NCBI RefSeq assembly: GCF_030409335.1
Contig: NZ_JAUFPN010000182.1
Span: forward strand, 1-64,000
Length of the DNA: 64,000 bases
Source: Paeniroseomonas aquatica
GTDB lineage: Bacteria > Pseudomonadota > Alphaproteobacteria > Acetobacterales > Acetobacteraceae
Direction of reading: 5' to 3'
The notes beneath the pieces were generated by a model, which saw only the letters and a program-made list of their open reading frames with translations, was not told the DNA's origin and ran no database searches. Made by a program: the position numbers and the translations under genes. This document shows positions 53,436 to 62,508 of the stretch, in pieces (position 1 is the first letter of the stretch; every line of letters begins with the position of its first letter).

Positions 53436-55075
53436 CAGCCGGCGACGCGGCCCTTGTAGCGGGTCTTGAGGTCGGCCTTCCACAGCTTGCCGGTCGCGGT
53501 ATGCGGCAGGCTCTCGACGAACTCCACCGCATCGGGGATCCACCACTTGGCCACCTTGCCCTCGTAGTAGGCGAGGATCTCCTCGGCGGTCGGCGCCATG
53601 CCGGGCTTCGGCTGGACCAGCAGCAGGGGGCGCTCGTCCCACTTCGGATGGGCCATGGCGATGACCGCCGCCTCCTGCACCGCGGGGTGGCCCATGATCA
53701 GGTTCTCGAGGGTGATGGAGCTGATCCACTCGCCCCCCGATTTGATGACATCCTTGGCGCGGTCGACGATCTCGATGCAGCCGAGCTCGTCCATGGTGAC
53801 GACGTCGCCGGTGCGGAACCAGCCGTCCGCGGTGAAGGCGGCATCGCCGGGGCGGTTGAAATAGGCCGCGGCCGCCCAGGGGCCGCGGACTTCCAGCTCG
53901 CCGAAGGCGGTGCCGTCGTGGGGGATCTCCGCCCCGGCGCCGTCGCGGATGCGGAGTTCCACCCCGAACAGCGGGCGGCCCTGCTTGCGGGCGTAATCGA
54001 GGAAGCGGTCCTCGTCCCAGCCCGCGTTCTCCGGCTTGCGGGCATTGGTGGTGCCGAGCGGGCTGATCTCGGTCATGCCCCAGGCATGCAGGATGGAGAC
54101 GCCGTATTCCTTGAGGAAGCCGGCATTGATCGCGGTCGGCAGGGCGGTGCCGCCGACCACCAGCCGCGGCGGGGCGGCGAAGCGGCGGCCGGGCTCGGCC
54201 CGCAGCCAGTTCAGCAGCGCGGTCCAGATGGTCGGCACCCCGGCGGAGAAGGTGACGCCCTCCTCCTCGATCAGCCGGTGGAGGCTGGCGGGGTCGAGCT
54301 TCGCGCCGGGCAGGACGAGCGAGGCCCCGGCGGCGGCGGCCGAGTAGGGGATGCCCCAGGCATTCACATGGAACATCGGCACGACCGGCATCACCACATC
54401 GGCGGCGCCGATCGCGAAGCAGTCCTTCTGCAAGGTGCTGATGGCGTGGATGACGGTGCTGCGGTGGCTGTAGAGCACGCCCTTCGGCTCGCCGGTGGTG
54501 CCGGAGGTGTAGCAGAGCGAGGAGGCGCTGCGCTCGTCCAGCTCCGGCCAGTCGAACTGCGTGGGCTGGCCGGCGATGAGGCTTTCCTGGGCCAGCAGCT
54601 CGAAGCGGCCGCGCAGCGGGCAGTCGGCGGGGATATCGGCCTCGCTGCCCATGACGATGATGGCGCGGAGGCTGGGCGGCAGCTGGTCCGCCAGGGCCGC
54701 GGCGCCGGCCAGCAGGGTCGGGTCGACCAGCAGGTGGGTGTCCTCGGCGTCCGCCAGGATGAAGGCGATCTGGCCGGGGAAGAGGCGCGGATTCACGGTG
54801 TGCAGCACCGCGCCCATGGCGGAGATGCCGTAGTAGGCTTCCAGGTGGTGGTGCTCGTTCCAGGCGAGGGTCGCGATGCGCTCGCCGCGTTGCACGCCGC
54901 GCGCCGCCAAGGCATGGGCGAGCTGGGCGGCGCGGGCGGCGATCTCGGGCCAGCTGTGGCGCACCAGGCTGCCGTCGGGGCGGGCGGAGACGATCCTGGA
55001 GCCGGCGTGGTTGCGGGCGGCGTGATCCAGGAGGCTGGAGATTAGCAGCGGTCGGTCCTGCATCAGGCCCAGCAT
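53435..55075 (-). CDS. Acyl-CoA ligase (AMP-binding, long-chain fatty-acid type)
   Basis: Encodes 546 residues. The P-loop [12 protein letters not shown] (about 185-197), the adenylate motif [13 protein letters not shown] (about 308-320) and the D-G-W-F-x-T-G-D block followed by [12 protein letters not shown] are all present. It activates a fatty or other carboxylic acid as an acyl-CoA. I chose ATG 55075, preceded by GGGGAG nine bases upstream, over the longer frame. An unusual 10-bp repeat array lies 75-120 bases upstream of its start. Confidence 0.92.
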   Translation of the reverse strand: MLGLMQDRPLLISSLLDHAARNHAGSRIVSARPDGSLVRHSWPEIAARAAQLAHALAARGVQRGERIATLAWNEHHHLEAYYGISAMGAVLHTVNPRLFPGQIAFILADAEDTHLLVDPTLLAGAAALADQLPPSLRAIIVMGSEADIPADCPLRGRFELLAQESLIAGQPTQFDWPELDERSASSLCYTSGTTGEPKGVLYSHRSTVIHAISTLQKDCFAIGAADVVMPVVPMFHVNAWGIPYSAAAAGASLVLPGAKLDPASLHRLIEEEGVTFSAGVPTIWTALLNWLRAEPGRRFAAPPRLVVGGTALPTAINAGFLKEYGVSILHAWGMTEISPLGTTNARKPENAGWDEDRFLDYARKQGRPLFGVELRIRDGAGAEIPHDGTAFGELEVRGPWAAAAYFNRPGDAAFTADGWFRTGDVVTMDELGCIEIVDRAKDVIKSGGEWISSITLENLIMGHPAVQEAAVIAMAHPKWDERPLLLVQPKPGMAPTAEEILAYYEGKVAKWWIPDAVEFVESLPHTATGKLWKADLKTRYKGRVAG

Positions 55076-55150
55076 CTCGGTTGTCTCCCCGTTGGTGTTG
55101 GCCGGAGTTTGCGGGGGCGCGGGGGTGGCGGCAAGGGCGCGCTGGGGTGG

Positions 55151-55195
55151 CTCAATTCCACTCAATTCGGCTCAATTCCGCTCAATTCCTCTCAA
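55151..55195 (+). repeat. 10-bp tandem repeat array upstream of the acyl-CoA ligase
   Basis: CTCAATTC followed by two variable bases is repeated four times (55151-55190) and begins a fifth time as CTCAA (55191-55195). The 10-bp period puts the AATT cores on the same face of the helix. An inverted copy GAATTGAG lies at 55247-55254, in the AT-rich part of the same gap. The array is on the promoter side of the minus-strand ligase gene. Confidence 0.9.
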
Positions 55196-55246
55196 ATGGT
55201 GGGGCCTACGCGTCTGATTTCATTGATAAAAATGCCGGAAATTTTA

Positions 55247-55254
55247 GAATTGAG
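55247..55254 (+). promoter_or_regulatory. Inverted copy of the repeat core
   Basis: GAATTGAG is the reverse complement of the CTCAATTC core repeated four times at 55151-55190. It lies about 56 bases away in the same intergenic gap and may be a distal binding site for the same protein. Confidence 0.55.
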
Positions 55255-55287
55255 CGGTTGAGGGCGGGGACCCGGCCCGCCTCGCCC

Positions 55288-55311
55288 GCCTGCGGCCGCG
55301 ATGCCGCAGGC
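55288..55311 (-). terminator. Hairpin downstream of the second GMC gene
   Basis: GCCTGCGG (55288-55295) and CCGCAGGC (55304-55311) form an 8-bp stem with an 8-base loop about 50 bases past the stop of the GMC oxidoreductase. No T run follows on the minus strand, so termination may need Rho. Confidence 0.45.
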
Positions 55312-55361
55312 ATAGCAGCCGGGGGGGCCGGATGTAAAGAATATCGTCCTATCTGTCGCCG

Positions 55362-56993
55362 TCACCCCGCCCGCAGGAAGGCCGCCGCCCGCTCGCCGAT
55401 CATCAGCGCCGCCGGCTGGATGTTGGAGGAGGGCACCAGCGGCATGACGCTGGCATCCGCCACCATCAGCCCCTCGATCCCCTTCAGCCGCAGGCGCGGG
55501 TCGACCGGCGCCATGGCGTCGTCGCCCATCCGGGCGGTGCCGCAGGGGTGGTAGACGGTGCCGCCGTCGCGGCGGATATGGGCAAGGATCTCCTCGTCCG
55601 TATGGGCCTGCGGGCCGGGGGTGAGTTCTTCCTCGATCAGCGCCGCCAGCGGGCCCTGCTGCGCCAGGCGGCGGGCATATTTCACGCCCTCGACCATCAG
55701 CCGCTGGTCGTGCGCGGCCTCCAGGTAATTGGCGCGGATCACCGGCTTGTCGTCCGGGTCGGCGCTGCGGAGGGAGATGGTGCCGCGGCTGTCGGGGCGG
55801 CACTGGCAGGCGCTGAACATGAAGCCGGGCCAGGGGTCCGGGCCATCCTCGTAGGTGGTGACGGTGAAATTGACGAACAGGTACTGCATGTCCGGCTCCT
55901 CGGCGCCGGGCAGGACGCGGGCGAAGAGGTTGGCCTCCGCCGCGCCGATGGACATCGGGCCGCGGCGGTCGAAGGCGTAGCGGGCGGCCATGCGCAGCTT
56001 GCCGAAGGGGCCGCGGACCAGCTCATTCACCGTGCCGCAGGGCTTCACCCGGTAGCGCATGCGCTGGAGGAAATGATCCTGCAGGTTCTGGCCGACGCCG
56101 GGGCTGTGGAGGCGGGTCTCGATCCCGTGCTCGGCCAGCTGCGCGCCGTCGCCGATGCCGGACAGCATCAGGATCTGCGGCGTGCCGATGGCCCCGGCCG
56201 AAAGCACCACCTGGCGGCGGGCTTCCCAGCGCTCGAGGCCCGCCGGGCCGCGGACCAGGGCGCCGGTGCAGCGGTTGCCGTCGAAGAGCAGGCGCTGGAT
56301 GGTGCGCTCCGGCATGATGCGGAGGTTCGCCCGGCCGCGCGCGGGCTTGAGGAACATGTCGCCGGAATGGCTGCGGAAGCCGCCCTTGACGTTCATCTGC
56401 ATCGGCCCGGCGCCCTCGTGCCAGGCGCCGTTGAAGTCCTTCACCCGTTGCTGGCCCATGGCCAGCGCCGCCGCGACGAAGGCCTGGGCGCCGGGGGAGG
56501 AATGGCGGGCCTCGGAGGCATGGATCGGCCCGTCGGTGCCGCGCTCCTCCGAGGGCTCGCCCGACCAGGTCTCCATCCGCTTGAAATAGGGCAGCACGTC
56601 GTCATAGGCCCAGCCGCGGGCGCCGGACTGCGCCCAGCGGTCGTAGTCGCGCGGTGACCCCCGCAGGAAGACCAGCCCGTTCACCGCGCCCGAGCCGCCG
56701 ACCACCTTGCCGCGCGGCCAGTGGATGCTGCGCCCGTCGAGGCCGGGCTCGGCCTCGGTGTGGTAGCGCCAGTCGTACCTGCCGGAGGCATAGAGCCGGG
56801 CGAAGCCGGCGGGGATGCGGATCCAGGGGTCGCGCCAGGCGGCGGGCCCGGCCTCGATGAGGGCGACCTGGGTGCTGCTGTCCTCCGACAGCCGGGCGGC
56901 GATGACGCAGCCGGCGGAGCCGGCGCCGAGCACCAGCACGTCGGTGGTGTGGACGCTGGCCGTGGCCGCGGCCTGTTGGGCGCCGTCGGGCAT
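55362..56993 (-). CDS. GMC family oxidoreductase (second copy)
   Basis: Encodes 543 residues. FAD motif [15 protein letters not shown] (about 20-34), signature PRGKVVGGSGAVNGL (about 93-107), and C-terminal HPCGTARMG. The family oxidises alcohols; the substrate is unknown. It is related to the GMC enzyme at 28.9-30.5 kb but clearly diverged. It precedes the acyl-CoA ligase on the same strand, with the repeat array between them. Confidence 0.92.
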   Translation of the reverse strand: MPDGAQQAAATASVHTTDVLVLGAGSAGCVIAARLSEDSSTQVALIEAGPAAWRDPWIRIPAGFARLYASGRYDWRYHTEAEPGLDGRSIHWPRGKVVGGSGAVNGLVFLRGSPRDYDRWAQSGARGWAYDDVLPYFKRMETWSGEPSEERGTDGPIHASEARHSSPGAQAFVAAALAMGQQRVKDFNGAWHEGAGPMQMNVKGGFRSHSGDMFLKPARGRANLRIMPERTIQRLLFDGNRCTGALVRGPAGLERWEARRQVVLSAGAIGTPQILMLSGIGDGAQLAEHGIETRLHSPGVGQNLQDHFLQRMRYRVKPCGTVNELVRGPFGKLRMAARYAFDRRGPMSIGAAEANLFARVLPGAEEPDMQYLFVNFTVTTYEDGPDPWPGFMFSACQCRPDSRGTISLRSADPDDKPVIRANYLEAAHDQRLMVEGVKYARRLAQQGPLAALIEEELTPGPQAHTDEEILAHIRRDGGTVYHPCGTARMGDDAMAPVDPRLRLKGIEGLMVADASVMPLVPSSNIQPAALMIGERAAAFLRAG

Positions 56994-57136
56994 GGGTTTC
57001 CTCCGGTGATTTTGCCGAAGTCTGGCATGCGCCAGGGCGGGGGCGAAGGGTGGGGGCGAAGGGCGGGCGCGCGATTCCCGTTTACAGGAACATATACCTA
57101 ATGTTACGGTACGGCACCATGTTGCGGGAGCCGGCC

Positions 57137-57946
57137 ATGTTGCCCATCGACGCCCAATGCCTGCTGGAGATCGCCCCGCGCTTCGGCGGCGCGGCGGGGC
57201 AGCGGCAGGCCCGGATCGTCGCCGCCCTCGGCCCGGTGCTGCGGCCGGTGCTGGCCGGCTACGGGATCGGGACCCGGCTGCGCCTCGCGCATTTCCTGGC
57301 CCAGGCCTGCCATGAATCGGCGGGCTTCCGCGCGACCGAGGAATTCGCCTCCGGCGCCGCCTACGAGGGCCGCGGCGATCTCGGCAATACCAGCCCCGGC
57401 GACGGGCCGCGCTTCAAGGGCCGCGGCCTGCTGCAGCTGACCGGGCGGGCGAACTACCGCACCTATGGCCAGGCGCTCGGGGTGGACCTGCTGGCCCGGC
57501 CGGAGCGGGCCGCCGAGCCCGAGCTCTCGCTGCGCATCGCCGGCGAATACTGGACCCGGCTCGGCATCAACGCCGCCTGCGACGCGGACGACGTCGTCGA
57601 GGTGACGCGGCGGGTCAACGGCGGCCTGGTCGGGCTGGAGGAACGGCGCGGCCTGACCGCCCGGGCCAAGCTGGTCCTGGCCCGGCTGGAGGGGGTGCGG
57701 CTCGGCGGGGCGCAGCCGGAGGCGGCCCGGCCGGTGCTGCACCGCGGCTCGACCGGCGCGGCGGTGGCCGAGCTGCAGCGGCGGCTGCGCCAGCTCGGCT
57801 ACCGCCTCGCGGTGGATGCCGATTTCGGCCCGGCCACCGAGCTGGCGGTGACCAGCCTCCAGGCCGCCCGCGGCATTCCGGCCGATGGCGTGGTCGGGCG
57901 GCTCACCTGGGCGGCGCTGGAGGCGCCGGCGGCGGCGGCCGCCTGA
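57137..57946 (+). CDS. GH19 endolysin-like enzyme with peptidoglycan-binding domain
   Basis: Encodes 269 residues. The N-terminal GH19 domain has HFLAQACHESAGF with the catalytic glutamate, then a second acidic motif near EEFASGAAYEGRGDLGN, and FKGRGLLQLTGRANY. The C-terminal part (about 200-265) is a peptidoglycan-binding domain (AVAELQRRLRQLGY ... GVVGRLTWAAL). There is no signal peptide, which is typical of phage endolysins. ATG 57137 is preceded by GGGAG at six bases. No other phage gene is near, so it is a lone lysin of likely phage descent. Confidence 0.88.
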   Translation: MLPIDAQCLLEIAPRFGGAAGQRQARIVAALGPVLRPVLAGYGIGTRLRLAHFLAQACHESAGFRATEEFASGAAYEGRGDLGNTSPGDGPRFKGRGLLQLTGRANYRTYGQALGVDLLARPERAAEPELSLRIAGEYWTRLGINAACDADDVVEVTRRVNGGLVGLEERRGLTARAKLVLARLEGVRLGGAQPEAARPVLHRGSTGAAVAELQRRLRQLGYRLAVDADFGPATELAVTSLQAARGIPADGVVGRLTWAALEAPAAAAA

Positions 57947-57955
57947 TCCCGGCCG

Positions 57956-58930
57956 CTACTCCGGCCGGATCCCGGCCTCCTGGATCAGCTTGCCCCAGCG
58001 CGCGGTCTCCTCGGCCAGGGTGCGGTGGAGCATGGCGGCGTCGCCGGTGGTGAGGACCACGCCCTGCTCGGCCAGGCGGGCGCGCAGCGCCGCATCCTCG
58101 GTCGCCGCGCGCAGCGCCGCGCCGGCCCGGGCGAGGACGGGCGCGGGCGTGCCGGCCGGGGCAAAAAGCCCCTGCCAGAAGACCACGTCGAAGCCGGGCA
58201 GGGTCTCGGCCACCGGGGGGATGTCCGGCAGCAGCGCGGATCGCTCGGCCGAGGAGATGGCGAGGCCGCGCGTGGCGTTGTCCGCCAGGGTCGGCAGCGC
58301 CTCGAGCACCGCCTGGAACATCGCCTGGATGCGGCCGGCGCGGAGGTCGAGCAGCGCCGGGGCGCCGCCGCGGTAGGGGATGTGGGTCACCTCGATCCCG
58401 GCCGCCTGGGCGAAGAGCGCCAGCGCCAGGTGGTTGACCGCGCCGGTGCCGCTGCTGCCGAAATTCAGCTTGCCGGGGTTGGCCTTGCACCAGGCGATCA
58501 GCTCGGCGGTGCTGCGGGCGGGCACGTCCGGGTGGACGTGCAGGACGAAGGCGGTGCGGAAGACCATGCCGATCGGGGCAAGGTCGCGCAGCGGCTCCTT
58601 CGGGGTCAGGCTCGGCTGCAGGCCGGGGTTGATGGCCAGCGTCGAGGTGCCCATCAGCAGGGTGTAGCCATCCGGCCGGGCCTGGGCGACGGCGGTATTG
58701 GCCACGGCGGTCGCGGCGCCGACCCGGTTCTCCACCACCATCGGCACCGCCAGCTCGCGCCCCATGCGCTCGGCGACGGCGCGGGAGGTGACGTCGGTGA
58801 CCCCGCCCGGGGCATAGCCGGAGACGACGCTGATGGCGCGGCTGGGGTAGGCCTCCTGCGCCCCGGCCAGGGTGGGGGCGAGCAGCGGGAGCGCCCAAGG
58901 GAGGGTCAGGGCGGCGCGGCGTGTCGGCAT
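57956..58930 (-). CDS. Bug family (TctC-type) solute-binding protein
   Basis: Encodes 324 residues. A Tat-like leader (MPTRRAALTLPWALPLLAP) precedes the Bug fold with YPSRAISVVSGYAPGG and the later GAVNHLAL and VTHIPYRGGAPAL blocks. Bug proteins bind carboxylates for tripartite tricarboxylate transporters, whose membrane genes are absent here. A hairpin that includes part of the Shine-Dalgarno lies just upstream. A lactate permease gene follows upstream on the same strand. Confidence 0.92.
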   Translation of the reverse strand: MPTRRAALTLPWALPLLAPTLAGAQEAYPSRAISVVSGYAPGGVTDVTSRAVAERMGRELAVPMVVENRVGAATAVANTAVAQARPDGYTLLMGTSTLAINPGLQPSLTPKEPLRDLAPIGMVFRTAFVLHVHPDVPARSTAELIAWCKANPGKLNFGSSGTGAVNHLALALFAQAAGIEVTHIPYRGGAPALLDLRAGRIQAMFQAVLEALPTLADNATRGLAISSAERSALLPDIPPVAETLPGFDVVFWQGLFAPAGTPAPVLARAGAALRAATEDAALRARLAEQGVVLTTGDAAMLHRTLAEETARWGKLIQEAGIRPE

Positions 58931-58940
58931 GGGCGGGACC

Positions 58941-58957
58941 TCCGGGATTTTCCCGGA
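58941..58957 (-). other. Hairpin over the Shine-Dalgarno of the Bug gene
   Basis: TCCGGGA (58941-58947) and TCCCGGA (58951-58957) form a 7-bp stem with a 3-base loop. On the minus strand the stem's downstream arm runs into GGAGGT, the likely ribosome-binding site, about 10 bases before the ATG. Folding would mask part of it. Confidence 0.5.
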
Positions 58958-59003
58958 AGCTGGCCGCTGCGGCGGGCGGGGGCAAGCCCCGCCCGCGGTA
59001 TCG

Positions 59004-60674
59004 TCAGCCCGCGACAACCATGGCGGTGAAGGGCCAGACATAGGCCTGCAGCATCACCAGCATCCCGACCAGGATGGCCAGGGCGACGGAGTGGAAGAAG
59101 ACGAAGCGCAGGATGGTGCCTTCCTGGCCGAACCAGTTGGTCGCGGTGGAGGCGACGACGATGGACTGCGCGTCGATCATCTTGCCCATGACGCCGCCCG
59201 AGGAATTGGCCGCCGCCATCAGCACCGGCGAGAGGCCGAGCTGCTGCGCCGTGATCTTCTGCAGCCCGCCGAACAGCACGTTGGAGGCGGTGTCGGACCC
59301 CGTCAGCGCCACGCCGAGCCAGCCGAGCATGGTGCCGAACAGCGGGAACAGGAACCCGGTCGAGGCGAAGGCGAGGCCCATGGTCGCATCCAGCCCGGAG
59401 TAGCGGGTCAGCGTGCCGAGGCCGAGCATGGCGCCGATGGTCACCAGGCTGAGCCGCACCTTCCAGATGGTCCGGCCGTACTCGGCGATGAGCGCGAAGG
59501 GCGAGAACTTCATCAGCAGGCCGGAGACGATGGCGGCGAAGAGGATGCCGGTGCCGGTCATCGACAGGATGTTGAAGGCCCAGACGGCGGGCTCGGGGAT
59601 CGGCCGCTCGACCACCGGCGGCGCCTTGATGATGGCGTTGTGCAGCCCGTCGATCGGCAGGCTGGTGGTGAAGATGCCGTTCAGCGCCGCGCGCACGCTG
59701 GGCAGGCCCCAGGCGAAGACGAAGACCGTCAGGATGAGCCAGGGCATCCAGGCGCGGACCAGCGTCGCGCGGTCCATCGCCTCGCCGCCCACCACCGGCT
59801 TGGCCTGCACCAGCCCGGCGCTCGGGTCCTTGCTGCGGAGGCCGGCGTTGGTCCAGATCTCGCGCGGCTGCCAGACCCGGAGGAAGCCGACCAGGCAGGC
59901 CATGCAGACCAGGGCGGAGATGACGTCGACCAGCATGGGGCCGATGTAATTGCTGACCAGGAACTGCGGGATGGCGAAGCTGACGCCGGTGACCAGGATG
60001 GCGGGCCAGACATCGCGCATCGCGCGGAAGCCGGCGAAGGCCCAGATCAGCCAGAAGGGCACGATCAGGCTGAAGAAGGGCAGCTGCCGGCCGATCATCG
60101 CCGAGAGCAGGTTGAGGTCGATGCCGGTGACCGCCGACAGCGCGATGACCGGCGAGCCCAGCGCGCCGAAGGCCACCGGCGCGGTATTGGCGATCAGCGA
60201 CAGGCCCGAGGCGGCGAGCGGGGAGAAGCCGAGGCCCATCAGGATGGCCGCCGTCACCGCGACCGGGGTGCCGAAGCCGGCGGCGCCCTCGAAGAAGGCG
60301 CCGAAGGCGAAGGCGATCAGCAGCAGCTGCAGCCGGCGGTCCGGCGTCACCCCGGCGATCGCCTGCTGCAGGGTGGTGAAGCTGCCGTTGGCCACCGTCA
60401 GGCGATAGAGGAAGATGATGTTCAGCACGATCCAGCCGATCGGGAAGAGGCCGGAGAGGACGCCGAGGCCGGCGGCCCGCACCGCCATGCCGCCGGGCAT
60501 GCCGAAGACGACGCTGGCGCAGATGACGGCGACCACAAGCGCGGCGATGGCGGCCCAATGCGCGGCGATGCGGAAGAAGGCCAGCGCGACCAGCATGACG
60601 ACGACGGGCAGGGCGGCGAAGACGGTCGAAAGGGCGATATTGCCCATGGGGTCGTATACCTGGGTCCAGGTCAT
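59004..60674 (-). CDS. lctP: L-lactate permease (LctP/LldP family)
   Basis: Encodes 556 residues with about thirteen or fourteen spans. The conserved block FAFGAFFEGAAGFGTPVAVTAA (shown here by its central residues, about 108-128) is the family signature. It imports L-lactate or glycolate with protons. There is no lactate dehydrogenase gene in the window. Its start is divergent from a binding protein gene, with a palindrome between them. Confidence 0.93.
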   Translation of the reverse strand: MTWTQVYDPMGNIALSTVFAALPVVVMLVALAFFRIAAHWAAIAALVVAVICASVVFGMPGGMAVRAAGLGVLSGLFPIGWIVLNIIFLYRLTVANGSFTTLQQAIAGVTPDRRLQLLLIAFAFGAFFEGAAGFGTPVAVTAAILMGLGFSPLAASGLSLIANTAPVAFGALGSPVIALSAVTGIDLNLLSAMIGRQLPFFSLIVPFWLIWAFAGFRAMRDVWPAILVTGVSFAIPQFLVSNYIGPMLVDVISALVCMACLVGFLRVWQPREIWTNAGLRSKDPSAGLVQAKPVVGGEAMDRATLVRAWMPWLILTVFVFAWGLPSVRAALNGIFTTSLPIDGLHNAIIKAPPVVERPIPEPAVWAFNILSMTGTGILFAAIVSGLLMKFSPFALIAEYGRTIWKVRLSLVTIGAMLGLGTLTRYSGLDATMGLAFASTGFLFPLFGTMLGWLGVALTGSDTASNVLFGGLQKITAQQLGLSPVLMAAANSSGGVMGKMIDAQSIVVASTATNWFGQEGTILRFVFFHSVALAILVGMLVMLQAYVWPFTAMVVAG

Positions 60675-60734
60675 GCGGCGCTTCCATGCAGGATGTTCAG
60701 TCTCCGGGCGGGGCTAGCGCAAAATTCGGGCAGA

Positions 60735-60761
60735 GGTAATCGTTCACCGTACGGGATTACC
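60735..60761. promoter_or_regulatory. Inverted repeat between lactate permease and binding protein genes
   Basis: GGTAATC (60735-60741) and GATTACC (60755-60761) are perfect inverted repeats with a 13-base spacer, centre to centre 20 bases. It lies in the divergent gap, 61 bases before the lctP start, and would suit a dimeric regulator controlling either gene. Confidence 0.6.
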
Positions 60762-60876
60762 AGGAGTACATCTTTCGGAGCGGGTTGACGGCGGCGCGGG
60801 CCCGGGGCCAGCATGCCGCAATTCCGGGAGAAGGCGCTGATCGCAGGGCAAACGGCCAGATGCCGGAGGCTTGCGC

Positions 60877-62493
60877 ATGTCCGAGACCACCCTGACCCGC
60901 CGTGGCCTGCTGGGCGCCCTGTCCGCCGCGGCGGTCCCCTGGGACCTGGCCCAGGCCCAGACCGCCAGTGGCACGCTCCGCGTCGGGATGACGCTGGCCG
61001 CCATCCCGCTGTCCAACGGCTGCCCGGACCAGGGCGGCGAGGGCCAGCGCTTCATGGGCATCACGCTCTATAACTTCCTGGTCGAATGGGACCTGACCCA
61101 GGCCGACCGGCCCTCCGCGCTGAAGCCGGGGCTGGCGACCAAGTGGGAGATCGACCCGACGAACCCCAAGCGCTGGTGGTTCACCCTGCGCCAGGGCGTG
61201 CGCTTCCACGACGGCAAGGCGCTGGTCGCCGAGGACGTCGCCTTCAGCTTCGACCGCGCCTTCCGCCGCACCGCGCCCTGGTTCGACAACCGCGCCAATG
61301 CCGCCGTCGCGCTCAGGATGCCGACCATCGCCGACTGGGGCGCCGAGGGCGAGAACCGCTTCTGGATCGACACCATCTACCCCGACAGCACCGCGCCCTT
61401 CGGCACGGTCTATGTCGGCATCACCCATCGCGGCGCCTGGGAGGCGGCGGGGAAGTCCTGGGACGCCTATCTGAACAAGCCGGTCGGCACCGGGCCCTGG
61501 AAGCTCGAGAGCTTCGCCATCCGGGAGCGCGCGGTGCTGGTCCGCAACCCCGACCACTGGGAGGCCGCGCGCATCCCGAAATGCGCCCGGCTGCTGCTGC
61601 TGCCGCTGCCGGATGCCAATACCCGCGTCGCCGCGCTGCGCAGCGGCCAGGTGGATTTCATCGAGGCGCCGCCGCCGGATGCGCTGGCCAGCCTGCAGGC
61701 CGCGGGTTTCACCACGGTGACCAACCGCTATCCGCACAACTGGACCTGGCATTTCTCCATGCTGGAAGGCTCGCCCTGGCGCGACGTGCGGGTGCGCCGC
61801 GCGGCCAACCTGGCGATCGACCGGTCGGGGATGAAGGCGATGCTGGGCGGGACCATGCTGGAGGGCGCCGGCATCGTCACGCCGGACAGCCAATGGTACG
61901 GCACCCCCAGCTTCAAGCTGGAATTCGCCCCGGACAAGGCCCGCGCCCTGCTGGCCGAGGCCGGCTTCGGGCCGGGCCGCCCGCTGAAGACCAAGGTGGC
62001 GATCTCGGCCGGCGGGTCCGGGCAGATGCAGCCGCTGACCATGAACGAGGTGGTGCAGCAGAACCTGAAGGACATCGGGATCGAGGTCGATTTCGAGGTG
62101 CTGGAATGGAACGCCCTGCTGGTGATGCGGCGGGAGGGGGCGGCCAAGGCGCAGGCGCGCGGCGTCACCGCCATCAACGTCTCCTATGGCGCGGGCGACC
62201 CGTTCAGCGGCTTCATGCGCATCATGAAGGCCGACATGGCGGCGCCGGCCGGGGGCAACTGGGGCAATCTCGACGACCCCGTGCTCGAGCCGATGTTCGA
62301 TGCGGCCTACAAGGCGATGGAGCCGGCGGCGCAGGATGCCATCCTGGCGAAGATCCACACCCGGGTGGTGGATGAGGCGCTGTTCCTCTTCGTGGCGCAC
62401 GACCTCAATCCCCGCGCCATGAGCAAGAAGGTCCGCGGCTTCGTGCAGGCACGGAATTGGTCGCAGGACCTGACGCCGATCAGCCTGGCTTGA
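60877..62493 (+). CDS. Family 5 extracellular solute-binding protein (paralogue 3)
   Basis: Encodes 538 residues. A Tat-type leader (TLTRRGLLGALSAAAV) precedes the binding fold. It shares with paralogues 1 and 2 the RQGVRFHDGK block, SGQMQPLTMNEVVQQNLKD-type region and a C-terminus ending RNWSQDLTPISLA, but is more diverged. GGAGG lies seven bases before ATG 60877. It starts an operon with the AtzG-like and amidase genes, suggesting that it supplies their substrate. Confidence 0.92.
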   Translation: MSETTLTRRGLLGALSAAAVPWDLAQAQTASGTLRVGMTLAAIPLSNGCPDQGGEGQRFMGITLYNFLVEWDLTQADRPSALKPGLATKWEIDPTNPKRWWFTLRQGVRFHDGKALVAEDVAFSFDRAFRRTAPWFDNRANAAVALRMPTIADWGAEGENRFWIDTIYPDSTAPFGTVYVGITHRGAWEAAGKSWDAYLNKPVGTGPWKLESFAIRERAVLVRNPDHWEAARIPKCARLLLLPLPDANTRVAALRSGQVDFIEAPPPDALASLQAAGFTTVTNRYPHNWTWHFSMLEGSPWRDVRVRRAANLAIDRSGMKAMLGGTMLEGAGIVTPDSQWYGTPSFKLEFAPDKARALLAEAGFGPGRPLKTKVAISAGGSGQMQPLTMNEVVQQNLKDIGIEVDFEVLEWNALLVMRREGAAKAQARGVTAINVSYGAGDPFSGFMRIMKADMAAPAGGNWGNLDDPVLEPMFDAAYKAMEPAAQDAILAKIHTRVVDEALFLFVAHDLNPRAMSKKVRGFVQARNWSQDLTPISLA

Positions 62494-62508
62494 GGGAGGA
62501 AAAGAGAC

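Larger units (their letters stand above)
55076..55361. other. Ligase promoter region and GMC downstream region
   Basis: No gene is present. Apart from the repeat array, this gap has an AT-rich segment (about 55210-55255), unusual for the window, and a hairpin at 55288-55311. The ligase promoter should be here on the minus strand but I cannot choose a -35/-10 pair with confidence. Confidence 0.6.

Noticed and set aside
58872-60788. Plus-strand frame of 638 codons opposite the lactate permease
   Set aside because: It is a highly charged shadow frame; the opposite strand encodes a clear permease.
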